Source: Ruminococcus sp. (lineage in GTDB: Bacteria; Bacillota; Clostridia; Oscillospirales; Acutalibacteraceae). Taken from it: a stretch of DNA of 5,150 nt. This document shows, piece after piece, positions 1-4,375 of this stretch (position 1 is the first letter of the stretch; the number at the start of each line of letters is the position of its first letter). The notes under the pieces were generated by a model. That model was given only the letters and a program-made list of their open reading frames with translations, did no database searches and was not told the DNA's origin. Location: contig JAFLSL010000097.1 in the NCBI GenBank assembly GCA_022510985.1, positions 1 to 5,150 of the forward strand, read 5' to 3'. A program made the translations under genes and the position numbers.

Positions 1-24
1 ATGAGGTCTGCCGGTTCCTTAATA

Positions 25-78
25 ATTATAAGTATACTTTAAATAATTATTGACAAAAATTCAAAGTATACTTATAAT
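25..78. promoter_or_regulatory. Paired palindromic operators overlapping the ATPase promoter
   Basis: The 16-bp arms at 25-40 and 63-78 are perfect inverted repeats separated by 22 bp. Each arm contains the 10-bp palindrome AAGTATACTT, at 30-39 and 64-73, with centres 34 bp apart. The right palindrome fills the end of the -35/-10 spacer and includes the first base of the -10 box. The left one lies just upstream of the -35 box. This is the classical geometry for two dimeric repressors blocking a promoter, possibly with looping or cooperativity. The regulator is unknown: no separate regulator gene is in the window, and autoregulation by the ATPase is only a possibility. Confidence 0.65.
50..78 (+). 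promoter_or_regulatory. Consensus sigma-A promoter of the ATPase gene
   Basis: A perfect -35 box TTGACA lies at 50-55 and a perfect -10 box TATAAT at 73-78, separated by the optimal 17 bp. Transcription should start near 84-86. The ribosome site AAAGGA is at 85-90 and the ATG at 100, so the mRNA leader would be only about 15 nt, with the ribosome site at its very 5' end. Such a strong unregulated promoter would be unusual for an accessory ATPase. The overlapping palindromes suggest it is normally repressed. Confidence 0.85.
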
Positions 79-99
79 AATCATAAAGGATGTGATTTT

Positions 100-1551
100 A
101 TGGCATTAACAACTAAAGAAGGGATTTTGAAGGTTCTCAACGCCTATAATCCATGGTGGAAAACAGGAACTACCAATGCAGCACTCACAAAAGCATATAA
201 AAGATTTGCGTATTATGAAGCTATGAGTAAGCTTGAGAACACAGAAATCAGAAGGACTGTTGTGTTAAGCGGCACAAGGCGTGTCGGTAAAACAACAATA
301 CAATATCAGATGATTGATACGTTGTTAAAGAAGGGAGTATCTCCGAGGAAAATTCTGTTTGTATCTCTGGATCATCCAATGTTGAAGCTCAGCTCCTTTG
401 ATGATATTCTCGATTGCTATCACGAAAATATTTACACTGAAAATGATGTCTATTACTTCTTTGATGAAATTCAATATGCATCTGATTGGGATAAATGGCT
501 TAAGACAATTTATGATATGAATCCCGAAACAAAAATTGTCGCGACAGGCTCAGCAAGTCCGGCATTGATAAAGGGCAATACTGAAAGCGGAGCAGGCAGG
601 TGGTCTGTGATAAGCGTTCCTACAATGTCTTTCTATGAGTATTGCGAGCTTTTAAATATAAACAAGCCTGATTTTGCTCCGAATTTAAAGGTTACTTCAT
701 TCTTGAATATGACAAGACAGGAACAAACAGAGGTAATGATAAAATTATCGGATGTTCAAAGACATTTTAATAGATATTTGCAGATTGGCGGTTTTCCTGA
801 ATTAGCGTTATCGGATGATGATATGTACGCCCAGCAGGTAATGCGTGAGGATGTTGTAGACAAAGTGTTAAAGCGTGATTTACCTTCGCTTTATAACATC
901 AGAAACTCAACCGAACTTGAAAGAATTTTTCTCTATTTATGTAATGTATCTTCCGAGATTGTGTCAATCGAAAGTCTAGCGAAGGAGCTTAACGGCGTAA
1001 CCAGACCTACGGTGGAGAATTATATAAGATATCTAGAGAGTGCCAATTTAATATATCAGAGTATGCCTGTGAATTTATCGGGTAAAAAGGTTTTGAAAGC
1101 GAAGCCAAAGATTTATATTGCTGACGCAGCAATCAGAAATGCTGTGCTTATGGATGATGATATGCTTGCCAATCCTACCGAAATGGGAAAGATTGTAGAA
1201 ACAGCAGTATACAAGCACGTTGCGGCGTTCTATTATCAAAAGTCAACTTCTGTTGGCTATTATCGGGGCGGTAAAAAAGATAAGGAAATTGACATTGTTG
1301 TAGAATATCCGAATACCGATAACCTTTTAATTGAAGTTAAGTATCGTGAAGAAGCACCAATTCCTGATGATAGCGCAATATGTGAAATGTGTTCAAAGGC
1401 TTCTGCAGCAATTGTTGTAACGAAAAACCCGACTGATTACGGAATCCACACCACTCCAGACGGAACCGAAATGATACGAATCCCGGCTTATGCTTTTCTG
1501 TACCTTTTAGGTCACGCAGAGAAAAGCGGGTTTAAAGGATTTAATGGGTGA
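100..1551 (+). CDS. AAA_14 / DUF4143 family ATPase
   Basis: This is a complete 483-residue P-loop ATPase. Residues 51-66 hold Walker A (SGTRRVGKTT, with Lys64). Walker B is at 117-125 (YYFFDEIQ, Asp122-Glu123), and a sensor-like ATGSAS is at 148-153. The family's GGFPE motif is at 230-234. A winged-helix-like segment follows at about 289-319 (SIESLAKEL to YLESANLIY). The C-terminal DUF4143 region resembles a PD-(D/E)xK nuclease fold: Glu367, Asp398 and Glu412-Val-Lys414 (LLIEVKY) are in the expected order. Family members are widespread in bacteria and archaea, often in accessory regions, and their substrate is unknown; nuclease activity is inference. The ATG at 100 is supported by AAAGGA at 85-90. 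The gene stands alone, ends convergent with the barstar-like gene, and shares a bidirectional terminator with it. Confidence 0.93.
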   Translation: MALTTKEGILKVLNAYNPWWKTGTTNAALTKAYKRFAYYEAMSKLENTEIRRTVVLSGTRRVGKTTIQYQMIDTLLKKGVSPRKILFVSLDHPMLKLSSFDDILDCYHENIYTENDVYYFFDEIQYASDWDKWLKTIYDMNPETKIVATGSASPALIKGNTESGAGRWSVISVPTMSFYEYCELLNINKPDFAPNLKVTSFLNMTRQEQTEVMIKLSDVQRHFNRYLQIGGFPELALSDDDMYAQQVMREDVVDKVLKRDLPSLYNIRNSTELERIFLYLCNVSSEIVSIESLAKELNGVTRPTVENYIRYLESANLIYQSMPVNLSGKKVLKAKPKIYIADAAIRNAVLMDDDMLANPTEMGKIVETAVYKHVAAFYYQKSTSVGYYRGGKKDKEIDIVVEYPNTDNLLIEVKYREEAPIPDDSAICEMCSKASAAIVVTKNPTDYGIHTTPDGTEMIRIPAYAFLYLLGHAEKSGFKGFNG

Positions 1552-1645
1552 TTTCGTTTGAAGATATATACTGAAATCGATTCCAATTATAATCACTCAC
1601 TTGATATGCTTTCCGTTGCCAGAAAGATTCAAAATATGCAAAGAC

Positions 1646-1688
1646 AAAAAACTCCTATGGTAGTGCTGAAATATCATAGGAGTTTTTT
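1646..1688. terminator. Bidirectional terminator between convergent genes
   Basis: The strand at 1646-1659 (five A plus ACTCCTATG) pairs perfectly with 1675-1688 (CATAGGAGT plus five T). Three further inner pairs, one of them G-T, leave a 9-nt loop at 1663-1671. An A-run on one side and a T-run on the other let it work in both directions. It would end the ATPase transcript from the left and the barstar-like transcript from the right. Confidence 0.88.
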
Positions 1689-1704
1689 CTATATTAGAAT
1701 TATT
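1646..1704. repeat. Terminator module, copy A
   Basis: This copy shares CCTATGGTAGT, CATAGGA, TTTTTCTATATT and GAATTATT, in the same order and orientation, with copy B at 2298-2357. The similarity extends about 15 bp beyond the stem, so it is not just two terminators with a common function. On the minus strand each copy lies 3' of a gene: copy A after the barstar-like gene, copy B after the serine-rich gene. Confidence 0.7.
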
Positions 1705-1742
1705 TGTTATAATTCTCCGTCTGATTTCTAAAATATTTTTCC

Positions 1743-2150
1743 TTAATCCACTAAATATACTGTGAACTCTTTTGTTTCGCCTTCAACAACACAATGTAAA
1801 ACCTCTTCTTCCCAAAAAGGCAGAATAGAATCCTTCAAATAATGAATAAACCTATTTCTCTCTACGGGATATCCAGATAGCAATTCAGCGTAATGTTTTA
1901 TTGCTAAAATATGCTTATTATAGGGTATCCAATCAAGATCCGTCATCAGATCGTCAAACGCCGACCTGTTTCTGCACCATGTATCGTTTAATGTATGCAG
2001 ATTATACGCTTTTTCCATAGCTTCAAAAAGCTCATAAACTGTCTTTATTTGTGAGCCATCTATCTCAACTAAAAAAGCTGAAGACAAATCTGTTTCTTCT
2101 TTAATTTTATTGTATTCATTTTCAGAAGTATTAATTATTTGGTTTTTCAT
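1743..2150 (-). CDS. Barstar-like immunity protein (orphan)
   Basis: The 135-residue product has a barstar-family core at about residues 27-75: a strand ending VEIDG, a helix KTVYELFEAMEKAYNL, then the NRSAFDDLMTDLDWI segment. Barstar binds and neutralises barnase-type ribonucleases, and family members are common immunity proteins of polymorphic toxin systems. Aligned by eye to barstar, the inhibitor residue Asp39 is kept (Asp67) but Asp35 is replaced by Ser63. The C-terminal half (80-135) is longer than in classical barstar (about 90 residues in total). I chose the ATG at 2150 rather than the one at 2156, because GAGGG at 2157-2161 abuts 2156 but is well spaced from 2150. No toxin gene is adjacent, so it may be an orphan immunity gene. 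The assignment comes from motif recognition, not a search. Confidence 0.72.
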   Translation of the reverse strand: MKNQIINTSENEYNKIKEETDLSSAFLVEIDGSQIKTVYELFEAMEKAYNLHTLNDTWCRNRSAFDDLMTDLDWIPYNKHILAIKHYAELLSGYPVERNRFIHYLKDSILPFWEEEVLHCVVEGETKEFTVYLVD

Positions 2151-2156
2151 TTTCAT

Positions 2157-2297
2157 CCCTCAGCTTCAACAAATATATCATAATAATCAGATGTATAATA
2201 CTAAACCATTATAAATTTTACATTTATTTTATCATTTGTTGATTAAAAAGTCGAGTAAATACAATATAAATATCATTATCATTTAGTCTATAGATAC
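2157..2297 (-). promoter_or_regulatory. Leader/promoter region of the barstar-like gene
   Basis: This AT-rich gap separates terminator copy B from the barstar-like start. A perfect TATAAT on the minus strand lies at 2213-2208, but I see no good -35 box at 16-18 bp from it. TATTAT at 2200-2195 is an alternative -10 box. Because a terminator stands upstream, the gene probably needs its own promoter here. The exact site is uncertain. Confidence 0.35.
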
Positions 2298-2357
2298 AAA
2301 ACATCCTATGGTAGTCCGTACTACCATAGGATGCTATTTTTCTATATTTGAATTATT
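2298..2357. repeat. Terminator module, copy B
   Basis: This is the second copy of the module described at 1646-1704, in direct orientation. The loop and the outermost stem pairs differ, while the inner stem and the TTTTTCTATATT and GAATTATT flank are kept. Stem changes preserve pairing: copy A has ACTCC/GGAGT and copy B CATCC/GGATG. That indicates selection on the hairpin after duplication or repeated insertion. Confidence 0.7.
2302..2333. terminator. Terminator 3' of the serine-rich membrane protein gene
   Basis: A perfect 14-bp stem (CATCCTATGGTAGT paired with ACTACCATAGGATG) encloses a 4-nt loop at 2316-2319. On the minus strand it is followed by TTTTG, and on the plus strand by CTATTTTT, so it may act both ways. 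It lies about 55 bp beyond the stop codon at 2387. Confidence 0.8.
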
Positions 2358-2386
2358 ATTCATTTGATTTATAATAGATATATTCC

Positions 2387-3094
2387 TCAATCGTCCTTAT
2401 GCTCGTTATAATAATCCTCGGCATCTTCGTAATCCCAGAAGTCATCATAATTATCATAATAAAAATCATCGGCATCATAATAATCTTTAGCATTATACGG
2501 ATCGGAGGTTTTGGATTTTGACGATGAGCTTTTGCTTCTATGTGATTTATATGGAGCGACCGGATTATCACGACTATCCCACACCTGAGTAACCCGGCCT
2601 TGTACACACCGAGCCGTAAAAACACAAGCTCCGTCTTGATAAAAGTCATAGAGGTTTGCCAAATACTGCTCTCCGTTCTTTACTTGATAATTATGTCGTA
2701 CATTACTTGACGGTGAGCCGAGAGATGTATCGGAAATTTTTGATTCGGACATACCCACATAAGGCACTTCAATATTTCCGTCATCATCATACTTTGCATT
2801 GCTTGAGGAATATGCGCTGCTTGAAGAATATGTGCGTGATGAGTAGCTATTACTGTAGCTGTTGTGGTAATTTGAATGGCTACTTGATTCCGAGGCACAG
2901 CTTACGCAAGATGAGGCTATAAACCAAATCCAGCCGATTATCGAAAGTACAATAAGTATCAACGCAAGAGTCGGTGAGCTGCATCCGCTTGATGAAGACC
3001 CGGAATAATGCGGTCTGCTTTTTGTGTTATTGCTGTTCTTCATAACTTCGTTATAAATTAAGAAATCGGTTATTTCCTTATCAAGCTTATCCAT
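2387..3094 (-). CDS. Serine-rich single-pass membrane protein with acidic Asp/Tyr tail
   Basis: The 235-residue product is not assigned to a named family. Residues 1-30 are polar and a Gly/Ser stretch covers 31-40. A single hydrophobic helix spans about 41-62 and is followed by CVSC. A Ser/Tyr/Asn-rich linker runs from about 67 to 100. A compact conserved-looking domain covers about 108-177 (IEVPYVGMSESKI, then YDFYQDGACVFTARC and VTQVWDSRD); I recall similar 'VGMSE' domains in clostridial hypothetical proteins. A lysine/serine linker leads to a tail (about 199-235) dominated by Asp, Glu and Tyr. The start is ATG at 3094, since AGGAG lies at 3106-3102 and overlaps the stop of the upstream gene. 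An in-frame ATG at 3133 lies inside that gene and has no better ribosome site. It is probably an anchored surface or envelope protein; function is unknown. Confidence 0.82.
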   Translation of the reverse strand: MDKLDKEITDFLIYNEVMKNSNNTKSRPHYSGSSSSGCSSPTLALILIVLSIIGWIWFIASSCVSCASESSSHSNYHNSYSNSYSSRTYSSSSAYSSSNAKYDDDGNIEVPYVGMSESKISDTSLGSPSSNVRHNYQVKNGEQYLANLYDFYQDGACVFTARCVQGRVTQVWDSRDNPVAPYKSHRSKSSSSKSKTSDPYNAKDYYDADDFYYDNYDDFWDYEDAEDYYNEHKDD

Positions 3095-3104
3095 AATTAT
3101 TCTC

Positions 3105-3347
3105 CTATTTGAATTTACGCTTGTATTCTGCAATCTCTAAATTAACTTGTAATTCAGATGTGTTTTTCTTCCATTTCTTTATGTAAGAGGTTAAAATTTT
3201 GTCAATTATAAAACCAATAACTAAACCTATGATTGAGCCAACTACTATTTTAACATTAAAAGTGAATATACCAAAAAAGAGAAAATATGCACAAATAATA
3301 TAAAAAAATATTAGTATTATGCATATGTTACATAGCCTTTTAAACAT
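3105..3347 (-). CDS. Small two-helix membrane protein
   Basis: The 80-residue product has two hydrophobic segments, about residues 7-29 and 32-54, joined by a very short turn. A basic, charged C-terminal tail (56-80) probably lies in the cytoplasm. The ribosome site AGGAGG at 3359-3354 is strong and well placed for ATG 3347. Its stop codon (TAG, 3107-3105) overlaps the ribosome site of the serine-rich membrane protein gene, whose start follows after 10 nt. The two are therefore very likely co-transcribed and translationally coupled. No family is recognised; a role as membrane partner of the downstream protein is inferred from the operon only. Confidence 0.8.
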   Translation of the reverse strand: MFKRLCNICIILIFFYIICAYFLFFGIFTFNVKIVVGSIIGLVIGFIIDKILTSYIKKWKKNTSELQVNLEIAEYKRKFK

Positions 3348-3369
3348 ATATTTCCTCCTATGTAAAGTT

Positions 3370-3399
3370 AGTATAAACTATCTTTTCAACTGCTTTAAA
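3370..3399 (-). promoter_or_regulatory. Candidate promoter of the two-gene membrane protein operon
   Basis: On the minus strand TATACT at 3375-3370 is a good -10 box, with TTTAAA at 3399-3394 as a weak -35 box 18 bp upstream. A competing arrangement uses TTGAAA (3389-3384) with the poorer TTTACA (3366-3361) at 17 bp. TGTAAA/TTTACA half-sites recur nearby (3361-3366, 3400-3405, 3412-3417, 3462-3467) and could bind a regulator, but in such AT-rich DNA this is weak. The rest of 3400-3513 shows no gene. Confidence 0.4.
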
Positions 3400-3513
3400 T
3401 TTACACTCACTTTTACATTATATAAGTTCATCTAAATCTGGCAGTTTTCAAAGAATCTCAACCTTTACATATATTATAATCGAATAGGTGTACAATAAAA
3501 AGGACTAAGGTTT

Positions 3514-3795
3514 TTAAAATAAAAAATTATCTCCACAAAGATATTTTCCAGCATCAACTCTGACAATTGGTGTATCGTCACCCATTGTTTTGGTACCGCT
3601 ATGAAAGCAAAGGTGGTCAATAAATCCGACTGCTTTGAGAACTCTGTTTTCCCTGAGGACATACAAGTCGCTGTTGTCCTCAATTTTGATACCTTCGCTT
3701 TCGGCTTGTCTGCGGAGTTTCTTATCAAATTCTTCACTTGTGACGATAAGATAAACTCTGCAATTTGTTTTGATTAAATTACTGATTTTTCGCAT
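3514..3795 (-). CDS. Unrecognised 93-residue protein downstream of the SAM-I-like riboswitch
   Basis: I do not recognise this family. The 93-residue product looks like a small soluble alpha/beta protein. A probable strand CRVYLIVTS (12-20) is followed by a charged helix EEFDKKLRRQAESEG (21-35). Strand-like segments follow, IKIED, LYVLREN and VLKAVGF, then DHLCFHSG and a C-terminal VRVDAGKYLCGDNFLF. It has Cys12, Cys63 and Cys87, and His61 and His65. No signal peptide or membrane helix is seen. The start is ATG 3795: AAGGAGG lies at 3809-3803, 7 nt upstream. A longer reading to 3846 would begin inside the terminator hairpin and has no ribosome site. The leader at 3835-3967 looks like a SAM-I riboswitch, so expression should fall when SAM is plentiful. 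That suggests, without proving, a link to methionine/SAM metabolism or transport. Confidence 0.78.
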   Translation of the reverse strand: MRKISNLIKTNCRVYLIVTSEEFDKKLRRQAESEGIKIEDNSDLYVLRENRVLKAVGFIDHLCFHSGTKTMGDDTPIVRVDAGKYLCGDNFLF

Positions 3796-3834
3796 AAAAT
3801 GCCTCCTTATAGATTCCCTTATAAAGAGACATAA

Positions 3835-3861
3835 GAAAACGCCCATCGTCTGATGGGCGTT
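3835..3861 (-). terminator. Intrinsic terminator (riboswitch expression platform)
   Basis: On the minus strand AACGCCCATC (3861-3852) pairs perfectly with GATGGGCGTT (3847-3838) around the loop AGAC, followed by TTCTT. The 10-bp GC-rich stem with its U-tract sits between the S-box-like aptamer and the ribosome site of the 93-residue gene. That is the expected place for transcriptional attenuation. It would also end readthrough transcripts from the HIRAN gene. Confidence 0.88.
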
Positions 3862-3886
3862 CGTTTCAAATTATCACACACCCATC
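3852..3886 (-). promoter_or_regulatory. Predicted antiterminator of the riboswitch
   Basis: GATGGGTGT (3886-3878) can pair over 9 contiguous bases, one of them G-U, with ACGCCCATC (3860-3852), the left arm of the terminator. It is nearly identical to the terminator's own right arm GATGGGCGT, so the two structures are exclusive. The P1 3' strand (3874-3866) would be trapped in its loop. A SAM-stabilised P1 should therefore disfavour the antiterminator and switch the gene off, as in other S-box leaders. Confidence 0.7.
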
Positions 3887-3967
3887 ATTCAAGCATTAGC
3901 ACCTTACCATACGGCAGGTTGCTGTGCGGTCAACGAGCTTGTCTCTCGCGCACTCTTTATAGGTTGA
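3866..3967 (-). promoter_or_regulatory. Divergent SAM-I (S-box) riboswitch aptamer
   Basis: Read on the minus strand, this matches the S-box layout. AAGAG is at 3957-3953. P2a pairs GTGCG (3953-3949) with CGCAC (3928-3924). The kink-turn sides are CGA and GTTGAC. P2b pairs GAG (3945-3943) with CTC (3937-3935) around loop ACAAG. AGCAACC is at 3923-3917 and P3 pairs TGCC with GGTA around GTAT. AAGGTGCTAA spans 3905-3896, and CTTG at 3893-3890 is complementary to CAAG in the P2 loop. Known aptamers usually have CUGG/CCAG in that pseudoknot and GGG/CCC in P2b, so both differ by compensatory changes. Aligned from memory to the Thermoanaerobacter structure, the SAM-contacting bases G11, A45, C47, U57, U7-A87 and U88 are kept. 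P1 is weak (UAU/AUA and UCAA/UUGA around a 2x2 mismatch), and no stable P4 is seen. Confidence 0.82.
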
Positions 3968-3997
3968 TTATTAGATTAATTAGAATCAGTCATTCAA
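3968..3997 (-). promoter_or_regulatory. Weak candidate promoter of the riboswitch transcript
   Basis: On the minus strand TTGAAT (3997-3992) and TAATAA (3973-3968) are 18 bp apart. The -35 box lies inside the 3' end of the HIRAN gene. A start near 3961 would leave only part of the P1 5' strand, so the true promoter may lie further upstream. Alternatively the riboswitch may be read as part of the HIRAN operon transcript. Confidence 0.3.
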
Positions 3998-4375
3998 ATA
4001 CACCTGGATTGTTATCTTCACCCAGTCGTTTATAATCTCCTTTGTATGGATTGTACCATAGAGAAGCTTGCCTGCGTCCATAAGACGAGAAAGTATCTCG
4101 TTCTTATCACGCGGAATATAGCCAAGCTTGTTTTTGTTTTCGTCCCTGACAACTATAGCACGGTCATCGTACTTGTTATCCGGCTCACGAAAGAATAACA
4201 GCTTCTTGCCCTCTGTAAGTTCCGGCTCAAGCTCGTGAATATTATCAATATAACTTGTGCCGGCAATATGTACATCTATAAGATAAATTTTGTTTTCAAA
4301 GGGCTTTACTAAGTCTATGCCGCCGTGAAGAGCAGAGATAATATTTCCACTGTCGATTTTAATAATATCAGCCAT
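3986..4375 (-). CDS. Stand-alone HIRAN-domain protein
   Basis: The 129-residue product is almost entirely a HIRAN domain, at about residues 31-127. The diagnostic block REPDNKYDDRAIVV is at 63-76, followed by LGYIPRDKNE (84-93) and a final strand ITIQVYLND. HIRAN domains bind DNA ends: in eukaryotic HLTF the domain recognises 3' single-stranded ends. In bacteria HIRAN occurs alone or with nuclease and helicase partners. The short N-terminus (1-30) is family-unassigned. I prefer the ATG at 4375 because AGGTGAT (4386-4380) lies 4 nt upstream; the in-frame GTG at 4384 falls within that ribosome site. The start overlaps the end of the J-domain gene by 8 bp, so the two are translationally coupled. 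A DNA-processing or damage-sensing role is inferred from the domain. Confidence 0.88.
   Translation of the reverse strand: MADIIKIDSGNIISALHGGIDLVKPFENKIYLIDVHIAGTSYIDNIHELEPELTEGKKLLFFREPDNKYDDRAIVVRDENKNKLGYIPRDKNEILSRLMDAGKLLYGTIHTKEIINDWVKITIQVYLND

Noticed and set aside
1..24. End of an upstream gene at the left edge
   Set aside because: A short frame reads from base 1 to a TAA at 40-42 with no recognisable protein, so nothing can be supported.
1646..2357. Integron-like cassette with attC sites around the barstar-like gene
   Set aside because: The hairpins have A/T-runs typical of terminators and no visible R-box core sites (GTTRRRY), and no integrase is present.
2356..2922. Open frames of 97 and 72 codons (minus strand) and 88 codons (plus strand) overlapping the serine-rich membrane protein gene
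   Set aside because: They are other-frame readings of a repetitive, biased coding sequence, with no ribosome sites or recognisable domains.
3480..3513. Terminator after the 93-residue gene
   Set aside because: There are T-runs and a short AAGG direct repeat, but no stem of useful length, so readthrough into the next operon cannot be excluded.
3474..3737. 87-codon minus-strand frame overlapping the 93-residue gene
   Set aside because: It is an out-of-frame shadow: the other frame has the strong ribosome site and ordered protein-like composition.
3796..3846. N-terminal extension of the 93-residue protein to an ATG at 3846
   Set aside because: The ATG lies inside the terminator stem, has no ribosome site, and a strong AAGGAGG sits correctly before the ATG at 3795.
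3853..4035. 60-codon plus-strand frame over the riboswitch and HIRAN gene end
   Set aside because: It is antisense to a structured RNA leader, with no ribosome site and no protein-like pattern.
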